Origin: an uncultured Clostridia bacterium
GTDB lineage: Bacteria; Bacillota; Clostridia; Lachnospirales; CAG-274
NCBI GenBank assembly: GCA_947585865.1
Contig: CANPXH010000004.1
Coordinates: forward strand, 62,001 to 126,000
Direction: 5' to 3'
DNA length: 64,000 nucleotides
Below are positions 30,838 through 39,073 of the stretch, one piece after another. Both the position numbers and the translations under genes were made by a program. The notes below the pieces were generated by a model, which was not told the DNA's origin, made no database searches, and worked only from the letters and a program-made list of their open reading frames with translations. Within the stretch, counting starts at the first letter, position 1; each line of letters begins with the position of its first letter.

Positions 30838-30884
30838 GTATTATATTATATAACGTTTTTATAACAATATGTCACATTAAAGTA

Positions 30885-30913
30885 TTGACTTTTGTGTTGT
30901 TTTGGCGTATTAT
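30885..30913 (+). promoter_or_regulatory. Promoter of the 49-residue gene
   Basis: TTGACT (30885-30890), 17-bp spacer, TATTAT (30908-30913), followed after about 25 bp by GAGGAGG and an ATG. Confidence 0.7.
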
Positions 30914-30947
30914 GATTTTAATACGAGTTGTATGAGGAGGTGGCAAA

Positions 30948-31097
30948 ATGTACAGTACCGAATACATAATAGAAGTATTGGCTGAGCTTACGAAAAAAAT
31001 ATATAAGGAAAGACCCGACAATATAGGGATAATTTTAAACGATAAGGATATTAATATATACGGCTGCAAGGACGGCTGTTATGTTAGACTAATATAA
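30948..31097 (+). CDS. Hypothetical 49-residue protein
   Basis: A small intact gene between the two 154-bp repeats. It has a near-consensus promoter, a strong GAGGAGG ribosome site and a terminator hairpin just past the stop. The product is soluble, with an amphipathic N-terminal helix (YIIEVLAELTKKIYKE) and a probable beta hairpin (GIILNDKDINIYGCKDGCYVRL) with two cysteines. I do not recognise the family. Convergent with the small terminase gene. Confidence 0.65.
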   Translation: MYSTEYIIEVLAELTKKIYKERPDNIGIILNDKDINIYGCKDGCYVRLI

Positions 31098-31100
31098 AAA

Positions 31101-31123
31101 GCCTGCGGCATTAAGCCGCAGGC
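31101..31123. terminator. Terminator between the 49-aa gene and the terminase gene
   Basis: GCCTGCGGC-ATTAA-GCCGCAGGC. On the minus strand a run of T follows, so it best serves the terminase gene; plus-strand use is also possible. Confidence 0.8.
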
Positions 31124-31130
31124 CTTTGGT

Positions 31131-31541
31131 CTATATGTCTTCTTTTATTATTACGGAAGAATTGTTTCCTTCGGCTTTTTCTTTATAAAGGCCGTATCTC
31201 TTGCATAGAAGCTCGGCTGCCTTCATGCGCAGCGTACCGCTCATAGGGCTTTCCACAGCCTCAAATACCGTTTCGCCTTTTTCGTTTTTGCTCTTTACAA
31301 GTTCGGTCTCCTTTTCCTCGCCTCTCATCACTCTGAAAAGATATCGTATCACTTCATCGCTTTCATTGCCGCAGCTTTTCTCCATTATACGCTGCTCAAT
31401 GTATTCTCTTATTTCCTCTTTGTTGAAAAACAGAGCATATGTCTTGGCGTATTTTTCGCTGTAGCCGGCATTTATAAGGGCAGTATACCCATCGCTGCCC
31501 TCTGCAAAAAGATCCGCAGCCTTTTTCTGCCTGTCATTCAA
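31131..31541 (-). CDS. Orphan phage terminase small subunit (TTG start)
   Basis: A 136-residue TerS-like protein. The N-terminal helix-turn-helix NDRQKKAADLFAEGSDGYTALINAGYSEKYAKTYA is the classic Terminase_2 opening, and a helical oligomerisation part follows. In phages TerS recognises the pac/cos site and recruits the large subunit; no large terminase, portal or capsid gene is nearby. The start is TTG 31541, eight bases after AAGGAG. The longer frame from 31568 would begin at or before the transcription start of the promoter TTGTCG-17-TATAAT (31567-31595). The frame and expression signals are intact, so it may be domesticated. Confidence 0.82.
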   Translation of the reverse strand: MNDRQKKAADLFAEGSDGYTALINAGYSEKYAKTYALFFNKEEIREYIEQRIMEKSCGNESDEVIRYLFRVMRGEEKETELVKSKNEKGETVFEAVESPMSGTLRMKAAELLCKRYGLYKEKAEGNNSSVIIKEDI

Positions 31542-31566
31542 ATTATCATCTCCTTGTGAAGGGTGC

Positions 31567-31595
31567 ATTATATTTTATCACAGTGTGAGCGACAA
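31567..31595 (-). promoter_or_regulatory. Promoter of the terminase small subunit gene
   Basis: Minus-strand TTGTCG (31590-31595), 17-bp spacer, TATAAT (31567-31572). Confidence 0.65.
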
Positions 31596-31614
31596 ATGAT
31601 GACAAAATTTATAT

Positions 31615-31768
31615 AGTCAAGGATATTCGTACTACGCTTTCGCTACGTACTCATAACCGACGGCTTTTGCCAAAGCCTTTGTATTCAGCAGGAGCTTACA
31701 CCACTGCTGAATACAAAAGTAAGTACTCGCCGCTTATAGAAGCGGGAGACTTATCCGTCGGTTAAAAA
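31615..31768 (+). repeat. 154-bp structured direct repeat, copy 2
   Basis: Same length and orientation as 30684-30837, with two substitutions, both in the central long hairpin. One of them breaks a base pair near the loop. It lies between the terminase promoter and the end of the amidase gene. Confidence 0.9.
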
Positions 31769-31788
31769 AATTGTTGAAGCAGGCTGTT

Positions 31789-32481
31789 TTATGCCACTCC
31801 CTCTCCGTAGTAGTCCAGTATTCCCATATATATTGCCCATGCCAGCTTTTCTTGATATTCGCTGCTCATAAGCTTGTCGTGTTCAACGCCGTTGCTCAGA
31901 AATCCACACTCCACAATGACCGAAGGTATCTTTATTTCCTTGAGTACATAGTATGCCGTGTTGGACTTGGCGGCTCTTGTGTTGTTCATATCCACGACCT
32001 CCCGAAGTCTTGCCTGTATGCTTTCTGCCAGTCTTTTTCCCTCCTGAGAACCCTTGTAATAAAATACCTGAGCCCCCTTTGCCCCCGGCTGGGGAAAGGA
32101 ATTTTGGTGTATGCTTATGAACATATCCGCATTTTTGCCGTTGGCCATATCCGCTCTGCATTTAAGATCGGCTCTTTTGCTTTGGGAAAGTGAGCTGTCT
32201 TCCGTTCTTGTAGCCATAACTATGGCGCCGCCTTGCTCCAAAAAGCCTTGAAGCTTTTCGGCGATGGCCAGATTTATCGTCTTTTCCGTAACGCCGTCGC
32301 TTGCCACCTTTCCGGGATCGAAGCCGCCGTGTCCGGGATCGAGTATTATACATTTTTTATCAACGGGCATAACGGAAACGGCAATGTTTTCATCGTAATA
32401 TGTTTTGCCTACGCCTATGAATATTATAAGTATATAAAGGATCGTAAGAGTCTTGTTTCTCGATACGTTTATATGACGCAA
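31789..32481 (-). CDS. cwlD: N-acetylmuramoyl-L-alanine amidase, CwlD-like
   Basis: About 230 residues. An N-terminal membrane anchor (TLTILYILIIFIGVG) is followed by an Amidase_3 zinc domain with IILDPGHGGFDPG (first Zn His), the glutamate in TEKTINLAIA, SIHQNSF (second His) and the catalytic glutamate in VIVECGFLSN. CwlD makes muramic-delta-lactam in spore cortex together with PdaA. Start: a TTG at 32481 after AAGGCAGTGG is preferred; the frame stays open to 32583 without a clear ribosome site. The cwlD name is inferred from size and N-terminal anchor. Confidence 0.8.
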   Translation of the reverse strand: MRHINVSRNKTLTILYILIIFIGVGKTYYDENIAVSVMPVDKKCIILDPGHGGFDPGKVASDGVTEKTINLAIAEKLQGFLEQGGAIVMATRTEDSSLSQSKRADLKCRADMANGKNADMFISIHQNSFPQPGAKGAQVFYYKGSQEGKRLAESIQARLREVVDMNNTRAAKSNTAYYVLKEIKIPSVIVECGFLSNGVEHDKLMSSEYQEKLAWAIYMGILDYYGEGVA

Positions 32482-32763
32482 AATACCACTGCCTTTATAA
32501 GCTATATATAAATATATGCCGTTCTCGGCAGCAGTTATTACATATATAGCGTATAAGAAAGGGCGGATATCCCGTATTGGCAAAATAGCAATATATACAA
32601 AAGATATATAACTTTTATCCTATAGATTATATAACATCAAAAATATATGCACAAAAATTTCAAATAATGTATGCAAATGACAAGGTTATTTGTACATATT
32701 GACTATATTGATTTTTTAAATAGTAAAAAGTTTAACAAAAACAATAAAACAGCGCAAATATTA

Positions 32764-32792
32764 TTGAATGTTTTTGTATATTATGATAGAAT
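32764..32792 (+). promoter_or_regulatory. Promoter of a short terminated transcript
   Basis: TTGAAT (32764-32769), 17-bp spacer, TAGAAT (32787-32792). Confidence 0.5.
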
Positions 32793-32799
32793 AATATAA

Positions 32800-32875
32800 A
32801 CGGAAGTTAGTAAATTGGGAGAAGAATTAGGTAAAAGAAGTAATGCCATTGCTTATGCAATGGCATTTTTCTTTT
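32800..32875 (+). ncRNA. Candidate small RNA of about 75 nt
   Basis: A promoter-like element is followed only 50 bp later by an intrinsic terminator AATGCCATTGC-TTAT-GCAATGGCATT plus a T-run (32842-32870). The purine-rich 5' part contains GGGAGAAG and AGGTAAAAGAAG. A 20-codon TTG frame runs through it but ends inside the terminator, so a peptide is unlikely. The rest of 32482-32763 is AT-rich with nothing recognised. Confidence 0.4.
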
Positions 32876-32878
32876 GAT

Positions 32879-33559
32879 CTATTTGTTCAACAGATCGGGT
32901 CTCTTTTTTTCGGTGCGCTTGAGAGACTGTTCCCTGCGCCACTTTTCCACATTGCCGTGGTGACCGCTGAGAAGGACCTCCGGCACCCTTCTGCCCATAA
33001 ATTCCGGCGGCCTTGTATACTGGGGATATTCCAGTAGGCCATCGGAAAAGCTTTCGTTCATATGGCTCTCTTCTTTGTTAAGCACTCCCGGTATGAGCCT
33101 TGAAACGGCATCAACTACAGTCATTGCCGCAAGCTCGCCGCCTGTCAGTATAAAATCGCCTATGGAGATCTCCTCTGTGACTATTTCTTCTATTATTCTT
33201 TCGTCAATGCCTTCATAATGTCCGCACAAAAGCACCGCATCCTCAAGGGCGGAAAGCTCCTGCGCCTTATCCTGAGTGAAGGTCCTGCCCTGGGGGCTCA
33301 TATATATGACGGGGCAATTATCGCTGAGCTTGTGCTTTATGCTCATATAGGCGTCATATATAGGCTGGGGCTGCATCACCATGCCTGCGCCGCCGCCATA
33401 GGGATAGTCGTCTACTCTTTTGTGCTTGTCCTTTGAAAAATCCCGTATGTTGACGGCTTCTATATCTATAATGCCTTCATCGATGCCTCTTTTTATTATA
33501 GAATGGCTCAGACCCTCTTCAATCATTTCGGGGAAAAGAGTGAGTATATAGAACTTCAT
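32879..33559 (-). CDS. trmD: tRNA (guanine-37 N1)-methyltransferase
   Basis: A 226-residue SPOUT-fold enzyme methylating G37 next to the anticodon with S-adenosylmethionine. Signatures are [13 protein letters not shown] at the N-terminus, [26 protein letters not shown] and the trefoil-knot segment [16 protein letters not shown]. It overlaps the rimM stop by one base. The usual next gene rplS is absent. Confidence 0.96.
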   Translation of the reverse strand: MKFYILTLFPEMIEEGLSHSIIKRGIDEGIIDIEAVNIRDFSKDKHKRVDDYPYGGGAGMVMQPQPIYDAYMSIKHKLSDNCPVIYMSPQGRTFTQDKAQELSALEDAVLLCGHYEGIDERIIEEIVTEEISIGDFILTGGELAAMTVVDAVSRLIPGVLNKEESHMNESFSDGLLEYPQYTRPPEFMGRRVPEVLLSGHHGNVEKWRREQSLKRTEKKRPDLLNK

Positions 33560-34065
33560 TATATCAGCCCCTCCAGCAGTCTGACAGTCATTACCTTGTT
33601 TTCAACGTCTACATTGAGTATACACTCTTTTATGGCAGGTATGAGTATGTCCTTCCCCTGATCCGGAGTTACGACATACACATCGTTTGCTCCCGTAAAG
33701 AGTATATCCGTTATGATGCCCAGTTCCTTTTTATCTTCGGTCACGACCTTCATATCGTAAAGATCTTTTATATAATACTCGTCTTCCTCACAGGGTATGG
33801 CCATATCCTCGGTTATTTTAACGATGCTTCCCTTAAGGGCTTCCGCCGCTGTCATATCGTCTATGCCCTTTAGCTTAAGAAGCACGAACTGCTTGTGGAA
33901 ACGCACGCCCTCCACGGCGTATTCCTTTACAGCGCCCTTTCTCTCCACATATACCTTTTTAAGGAGCTTAAAGCGCATTATATCGTCAACTGTAGGCATT
34001 ATACGCATTTCACCCTTTATGCCCTGGGTGTTTACTATGTTTCCTATTGTAAAATAATTTTCCAT
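33559..34065 (-). CDS. rimM: 16S rRNA processing protein RimM
   Basis: A 168-residue 30S maturation factor. The N-terminal RimM domain begins [18 protein letters not shown], and the C-terminal PRC-barrel reads [36 protein letters not shown]. It binds S19/16S during assembly. Coupled to trmD as in most Firmicutes. Confidence 0.94.
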   Translation of the reverse strand: MENYFTIGNIVNTQGIKGEMRIMPTVDDIMRFKLLKKVYVERKGAVKEYAVEGVRFHKQFVLLKLKGIDDMTAAEALKGSIVKITEDMAIPCEEDEYYIKDLYDMKVVTEDKKELGIITDILFTGANDVYVVTPDQGKDILIPAIKECILNVDVENKVMTVRLLEGLI

Positions 34066-34151
34066 ATATTACCTCATCGGATCCTGTTCAAGGTGCTGCT
34101 TTTAAATGTAAATATGCAAGGCAAGCATATGCTTAAGCTGTGCCCATTAAG

Positions 34152-34187
34152 TAAAAAAAATAAAAAAGGGCACTAACGCACCCTTTT
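34152..34187 (-). terminator. Terminator-like hairpin between khpA and rimM
   Basis: AAAAGGG/CCCTTTT arms with a TGCGTTAGTG centre, followed on the minus strand by a long T-run. It could reduce read-through from khpA into rimM-trmD. The remaining 34066-34150 bases hold nothing obvious. Confidence 0.6.
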
Positions 34188-34189
34188 CA

Positions 34190-34417
34190 TTACATAATCT
34201 TTACTACAACCTTTTTGTCCTCACGGCCGGCAGCAGATTTAATAAAGGTACGGATAGCCTTGGCGATCCTGCCCTGCTTACCTATGACCTTACCAATATC
34301 ATCCTGAGCAACGCTCAGTTCCAAAATGAGCGCATCGTCATCCATTCTTTCGTTGACCTTGACCTCTTCGGGATTGTCAACAAGGTTCTTAGCAAGAATT
34401 TCAAGTAATTCCTTCAT
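34190..34417 (-). CDS. khpA: KH-domain RNA-binding protein KhpA
   Basis: A 75-residue single KH domain (formerly YlqC). The GKQGRIAKAIRTF helix-turn contains the GxxG loop (GKQG, about residues 47-50). KhpA proteins bind RNA with KhpB/Jag and affect cell elongation. Standard position between rpsP and rimM. Confidence 0.93.
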   Translation of the reverse strand: MKELLEILAKNLVDNPEEVKVNERMDDDALILELSVAQDDIGKVIGKQGRIAKAIRTFIKSAAGREDKKVVVKIM

Positions 34418-34432
34418 GCTGTCCTCCTGCTA

Positions 34433-34687
34433 TCAGTTCTCATAAACACCGGCCTTTTTTAATAAAGCCTTTGCAGTATCAGTAGGCTGGGCGCCGTTGC
34501 CTAACCACTTTTTAGCCTCTTCAACGTTTACCTTCAGCTCAACAGGCTCTGTGCATGGATTGTAATATCCCAATTCAGCGATAGCCATACCGTTTCTCTG
34601 AGTTCTTGAATCAGCTACTACTATTCTATAGAAAGGTGACTTTTTAGCACCAATTCTTGTTAATCTGATCTTTACCACAACTTTCAC
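34433..34687 (-). CDS. rpsP: Ribosomal protein S16
   Basis: An 84-residue S16. The N-terminus [24 protein letters not shown] and LGYYNP box are diagnostic. AGGAGGTG lies just before the ATG. Between ffh and khpA as in other Firmicutes. Confidence 0.96.
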   Translation of the reverse strand: MKVVVKIRLTRIGAKKSPFYRIVVADSRTQRNGMAIAELGYYNPCTEPVELKVNVEEAKKWLGNGAQPTDTAKALLKKAGVYEN

Positions 34688-34744
34688 CTCCTGTATATAT
34701 TTAAGTTTTATATAACCAATTCACATATGTGAACCAATTGTCGC

Positions 34745-36082
34745 CTAAAAGGGGAGCTTGAACTTGCCGAGGCCAAGGCCTCTTCCCTTTTGCATACCTG
34801 ACATCATCTTCATCATTTTCTTCATATCCTCAAATTGCTTTAAAAGCTTGTTGACCTCTTGGATAGTTCTGCCTGAGCCTCTTGCTATCCTTTTTTTGCG
34901 TGAGCCGTTGAGAATACCTGGATCTTGTCTTTCCCTTTTTGTCATGGACTGTATTATTGCCTCAATATGCTTTGTGGCATTGTCATCGATGTCGAGATCG
35001 TCTATGTTAAGCTTGCCCATACCCGGCAGCATTTTCATAATATCCTTGAGAGGACCCATTTTCTTTATTTGCTGGAGCTGAGTGAGAAAATCGTCAAGGT
35101 CGAATTCCTGTGTACGCATTTTCTTCTCAAGAGCCTTTGCCTGTTCCTCATCATAGGCTTGCTGGGCTTTTTCTATAAGGCTCAGCACATCGCCCATGCC
35201 AAGTATACGTGAGGCCATCCTGTCCGGATAGAAGGGCTCCAGATCCTCAAGCTTTTCGCCCATACCCACATATTTAATAGGCTTGCCCGTTACCGCTCTT
35301 ACGGAAAGAGCCGCACCGCCTCTTGTATCACCGTCCATTTTGGTGATTATAACGCCGTCTATGCCAAGCTTTTCGTTAAAGGACTCTGCCACATTCACTG
35401 CATCCTGGCCTGTCATGGCATCTATAACAAGAAGTATTTCCTGGGGTCTTACCTCGTTTTTGATATTTAAGAGCTCATCCATAAGCTCTTCATTTATATG
35501 CAGACGGCCTGCCGTATCTATTATGACTATGTCATGGCCGTTGCTTTTGGCATATTCCACAGCCTTTTTGGATATCTCCACAGGGTCGCCCTGACCCATT
35601 TCAAAAACAGGTATATTGTAGGCGGAGCCTACTACCCGGAGCTGCTTTATAGCGGCGGGTCTGTATACGTCACAGGCAACGAGCAAGGGCTTTCTGCCCT
35701 GCTTTCTGAGCTGCCCCGCAAGCTTGCCTGTAGTGGTGGTCTTGCCTGCGCCTTGTAATCCCGCCATCATATATATGGTAGGGGATTTTGAGCTGAAGGT
35801 CAGCTTTGACTGAGTGCTGCCCATAAGATCCACAAGCTCATCGTTTACTATCTTTATGACCTGCTGCCCCGGATTGAGCCCCGAAAGGACCTCCTCTCCC
35901 ACAGCCTTTTCGCTTACTTTATTTATAAAATCCTTTACTATCCTAAAGTTGACATCAGCCTCTAAAAGCGCCAGCTTTACTTCTCTTAAGGCAGCCTTTA
36001 CGTCTTTTTCGGTAAGCTTGCCCTTGCCTCTGAGGTTGTTGAAAACCTCCTGGAGCTTTCCGGATAAACTTTCAAAAGCCAT
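34745..36082 (-). CDS. ffh: Signal recognition particle GTPase Ffh
   Basis: A 445-residue SRP54 protein. The N-domain bundle is followed by the G-domain with P-loop GLQGAGKTTT (about 107-116), DTAGRL, TKMDGD, and then the methionine-rich M-domain (MMKMMSGMQKG at the end) that holds the signal peptide and 4.5S RNA. It follows ylxM directly. Confidence 0.97.
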   Translation of the reverse strand: MAFESLSGKLQEVFNNLRGKGKLTEKDVKAALREVKLALLEADVNFRIVKDFINKVSEKAVGEEVLSGLNPGQQVIKIVNDELVDLMGSTQSKLTFSSKSPTIYMMAGLQGAGKTTTTGKLAGQLRKQGRKPLLVACDVYRPAAIKQLRVVGSAYNIPVFEMGQGDPVEISKKAVEYAKSNGHDIVIIDTAGRLHINEELMDELLNIKNEVRPQEILLVIDAMTGQDAVNVAESFNEKLGIDGVIITKMDGDTRGGAALSVRAVTGKPIKYVGMGEKLEDLEPFYPDRMASRILGMGDVLSLIEKAQQAYDEEQAKALEKKMRTQEFDLDDFLTQLQQIKKMGPLKDIMKMLPGMGKLNIDDLDIDDNATKHIEAIIQSMTKRERQDPGILNGSRKKRIARGSGRTIQEVNKLLKQFEDMKKMMKMMSGMQKGRGLGLGKFKLPF

Positions 36083-36430
36083 TTATATCTTCTCCCAGTC
36101 TTCTATTTCAGATAAAATTTCTTTCACTTTAACAAGCTGTGTATTTCCCTTTTCTATCTCTTTGTCTATAAGTGCATAGGCCTTTTCTATGCTTGCCTTA
36201 CGCTTAAGATATTTGTCCACCAGCATAAGCTTTTGCTCATATTTTTCAAGAAGCTTTTCCGTTCGTTTGAGCATATCCTGCACAGATTGACGTGTAATGC
36301 CTTGAATCTCAGCTATTTCGTTTAGGGAACAGTCGCTGAAATAATGATCGCTCATCACTGCTCTTTGCTTTTTGGTAAGCAGATCTCCGTATATATCTAT
36401 AAGCAGCGTAATGTAATAGATCCTGTCCAT
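36083..36430 (-). CDS. ylxM: YlxM-family helix-turn-helix protein
   Basis: A 115-residue UPF0122 protein with a sigma-4-like helix-turn-helix (LTKKQRAVMSDHYFSDCSLNEIAEIQGITRQSVQDML). It is always found before ffh and is thought to modulate SRP genes. The stop abuts the ffh start. The promoter at 36470-36498 lies upstream. Confidence 0.92.
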   Translation of the reverse strand: MDRIYYITLLIDIYGDLLTKKQRAVMSDHYFSDCSLNEIAEIQGITRQSVQDMLKRTEKLLEKYEQKLMLVDKYLKRKASIEKAYALIDKEIEKGNTQLVKVKEILSEIEDWEKI

Positions 36431-36469
36431 CTTATCACCTGTAAAGTATTTTTCCCTTACACCTAAATT

Positions 36470-36498
36470 ATGATACTATACAAATGTTTTTTTGTCAA
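36470..36498 (-). promoter_or_regulatory. Promoter of the ylxM-ffh-rpsP operon
   Basis: Minus-strand TTGACA (36493-36498), 17-bp spacer, TATCAT (36470-36475). Confidence 0.7.
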
Positions 36499-36508
36499 GT
36501 ATAAATTT

Positions 36509-37420
36509 CTATATTTTCTTATTTACTGTATATATACCCAGACATACGAGCAAAAGAGAGACAGCGGTCTTTATATTGAATATGTTTTCTCCCAGCATTA
36601 TGCCTGAAAGTATTATGCCGAACACGGGATTCAAAAAGCAGTACACCGATATTTTGCCAACGGGGTTGTATTTTAAAAGCTGAGCCCACAAAGTGAATGC
36701 CAAAGATGAGAGCACCGCAAGATACAAAAGCATCATAAGCGCCTTCAGGCTTGGCAAGGCAAGTGTTCCGCCGAATATTATGCCTATGACGATAAGCACG
36801 GCGCCGCCTATGGCAAGCTGCCAGCCCGTTACGGTAACGCTGTCGCTTTTCCTTGTTATGAACTTGGTCATAACAGAGCCTGCCGCAAAGCAGAAGGCGG
36901 CAATAAGTATAAAGCCGTCGCCTCTGAATTTAAAAGAAAAGTCGAGACCCTGTTCAAAGCAGCACAGCACTACTCCCGAAAAGCCCAGCAGACAGCCCAA
37001 GGCCTTTCTGCCGTTTATTTTGTCATCCTTAAAAGCAAAGTGAGCTATTATAACGGCAAAGAAATTGCCTATGCTGTTTAATATAGAGCCCTTCACGCCT
37101 GTGAGATATACCAGCGACAAATAAAAAAAGATGTATTCCAGCGTAGTCTGGACAAGACCCAAAGCAACTATACTTTTTATCTCGTCTTTTTTGGGATATA
37201 TAAATCTTTTGCAGGCAATGCAGTTGAACGCTATCACAAATATACCCGCAATGAAAAATCTTATGCCGGCAAACAGCAGCTTGACGGGAACGGTGCTTTC
37301 CGTTATGCCGAAAAGCTCATAGCCTATTTTGATAGCGGGTATGGCGCTGCCCCAAAGCGCCGTGGCGATAGCCGCAATAATCAGTATATTAAAGGGCTTT
37401 GTAAAAAATTTGCTACTCAT
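36509..37420 (-). CDS. EamA-family drug/metabolite transporter
   Basis: A 303-residue membrane protein with ten predicted helices in two EamA repeats (IAAIATALWGSAIPAIKIGYELF first; GDGFILIAAFCFAAGSVMTKFI second). These proteins export amino acids, sugars or other small metabolites; the substrate is unknown. Its start overlaps the end of the lipoprotein gene by eight bases, so the two are probably cotranscribed. Confidence 0.88.
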   Translation of the reverse strand: MSSKFFTKPFNILIIAAIATALWGSAIPAIKIGYELFGITESTVPVKLLFAGIRFFIAGIFVIAFNCIACKRFIYPKKDEIKSIVALGLVQTTLEYIFFYLSLVYLTGVKGSILNSIGNFFAVIIAHFAFKDDKINGRKALGCLLGFSGVVLCCFEQGLDFSFKFRGDGFILIAAFCFAAGSVMTKFITRKSDSVTVTGWQLAIGGAVLIVIGIIFGGTLALPSLKALMMLLYLAVLSSLAFTLWAQLLKYNPVGKISVYCFLNPVFGIILSGIMLGENIFNIKTAVSLLLVCLGIYTVNKKI

Positions 37421-38030
37421 TTCCTTCCACCGTTCCGCTGCCGCCTACATTTTGCAGCACATTTACATCAAAGTAATATGTGAGAAAGCCGCCTGTAAGA
37501 TCGTCATATATACCCACATTGCTTTCTATTACCCATTTCCCGTCTTGCTTTATAAAGTCTATGGAAGAATCTCTTTCCGTCATGGGAGGATTCTTTGTAT
37601 AGGAAGCAACTATTTTTTCAAGCTCCTTGTCCATATCTATATTTTTGTAGGAATCGGGATTTTGCTTATACAGATTTGTAAAATTATAAACTATGTTGCT
37701 GAGTATGGTTATTGCATCGGCTGTTTTGATATGCAATGTTACATTGGCCGTGTCGCCGAAATCGTTTCCTCCCGTTATCTCCACCTCCAAATTATCCGTA
37801 AGCGTATCGAAGAGCATGGCGTTTATTTTTTCATCCTTGTTGTACATACCGCTTAAATAAGGATATTTGTCGTTTGTCATCTCATACATGGATTCAAAGT
37901 TTTTGTAGCTGTAGGCATTTACAAATCGGTTTGCAATGTCTATACACTCCTGTGGAGCTTCGTGCTTGCTGCAGGCAGCGGCGCAAAGCAGCATTACCGC
38001 AGATATAAGTACAATAAATAATTTTTTCAT
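37413..38030 (-). CDS. Putative lipoprotein
   Basis: A 205-residue exported protein with a lipoprotein signal (MKKLFIVLISAVMLLCAAAC, acylated Cys about residue 20). The following domain (ANRFVNAYSYKNFESMYEMT ... GDTANVTLHIKTADA ... DGKWVIESN) resembles NTF2-like/DUF5105 lipoproteins of clostridia. It should sit on the outer face of the membrane. Overlap with the EamA transporter suggests a shared function, unknown. Confidence 0.75.
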   Translation of the reverse strand: MKKLFIVLISAVMLLCAAACSKHEAPQECIDIANRFVNAYSYKNFESMYEMTNDKYPYLSGMYNKDEKINAMLFDTLTDNLEVEITGGNDFGDTANVTLHIKTADAITILSNIVYNFTNLYKQNPDSYKNIDMDKELEKIVASYTKNPPMTERDSSIDFIKQDGKWVIESNVGIYDDLTGGFLTYYFDVNVLQNVGGSGTVEGNE

Positions 38031-38152
38031 ATGTGACCTCCGTATATCATTTTAATAAGTATATCACACTTTTGACTATATTTATCACAAAATTTTATTT
38101 TTTTAATACATTAATATTGAGAGGGGGATAAAAAAGCAGGAGGTAAATTATT

Positions 38153-39019
38153 ATGGGAATATTCGATTTCGCAACAAACACAGTATCAGGCAGCAATAAG
38201 GTAAAAGACGAATGCATAATCGCCTTTAAGGTATATGATGCCTGCCGTCAGCAGGACTGCCTTGATCCTTCTGTGCTGGGAGCTTCAAGGGCTGCCGTAA
38301 ACACGACTTATTGCGGCATAAGCGTAGATGCGGGCGAGGTCATCACTCCGCCTTCAAATGCCGCTGCCGTAAGCGTAGGCAATGTTGCAGTGGAAAGAGT
38401 CGTTATAGTAAGCAAGACTCAGAGCCCATTCAGAGTAGGCTACTGGGATATTGACTTGAAGTATGTGTTTGCATATACTCTCACTTTCAGAGATATCAAC
38501 GGCGGCGCACTTTGTTCCGTACCTGCCCAAAGCGTATACAACAAGACTATCACGCTCTTCGGCTCAGTTACGACAGAGTCCTCAATATCTACGGACCTTC
38601 TTACATCAACGGGCAACACTATCGATGTAAACGCAGACCCCTTTGTATATGTTGAGTCAAAGGCCGTTGCTCTTAAGGCTGAGCTCAGCTACGGCTGCTG
38701 CTGCGGCAACAACGACAATGCCGAAAGCGTAAGCGTAACTATCGGCCTGTTCACCATTATCAAGCTGTTCAGACTTGTCAATCTTCTCGTTGAGTCAAAG
38801 GGCTTCTGTATCCCTGAGGAATGCACTAACACAGGCGGCATAAACGTATGTGACGACTTTGACAATTTGGACTTCCCTATGGACGTATTTGCTCCGCCTC
38901 AGAAGAGAGAGTTTCTCGCAGGCATAAGCAGCAACATCCCAAATGACAACACGGATAATGACAGCGATTGCAGCTGCGGATGTTCAAGCGGCGGCTGTGG
39001 CTGTACCTGCAGGAGATAA
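38153..39019 (+). CDS. Cysteine-tailed clostridial protein, possibly spore-surface
   Basis: A 288-residue protein without signal peptide or membrane helix. DECIIAFKVYDACRQQDCLDP opens a long beta-rich body (residues about 20-240) with a CCCGNND turn, VTIGLFTIIKLFRLVNLLVESKGFC and FPMDVFAPPQKREFLAG. The last 20 residues alternate Cys, Ser and Gly (CSCGCSSGGCGCTC). I recall close relatives in many spore-forming clostridia, usually labelled hypothetical. The cysteine-rich tail and the position beside spoIVA suggest a disulfide-linked coat or exosporium component, which is inference. AGGAGG precedes the ATG. Confidence 0.75.
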   Translation: MGIFDFATNTVSGSNKVKDECIIAFKVYDACRQQDCLDPSVLGASRAAVNTTYCGISVDAGEVITPPSNAAAVSVGNVAVERVVIVSKTQSPFRVGYWDIDLKYVFAYTLTFRDINGGALCSVPAQSVYNKTITLFGSVTTESSISTDLLTSTGNTIDVNADPFVYVESKAVALKAELSYGCCCGNNDNAESVSVTIGLFTIIKLFRLVNLLVESKGFCIPEECTNTGGINVCDDFDNLDFPMDVFAPPQKREFLAGISSNIPNDNTDNDSDCSCGCSSGGCGCTCRR

Positions 39020-39045
39020 TAAAAGAACTGTTAACCAATAAAAAA

Positions 39046-39067
39046 CCCCGTCACATAAGTGACGGGG
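39046..39067. terminator. Strong hairpin after the cysteine-tailed gene
   Basis: CCCCGTCAC-ATAA-GTGACGGGG. A run of six T follows it on the minus strand and a weaker T-rich stretch on the plus strand. Confidence 0.75.
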
Positions 39068-39073
39068 ATATCT

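Noticed and set aside
32817-32879. 20-codon TTG frame in the short transcript
   Set aside because: Runs into the terminator stem and lacks a ribosome site at proper distance.
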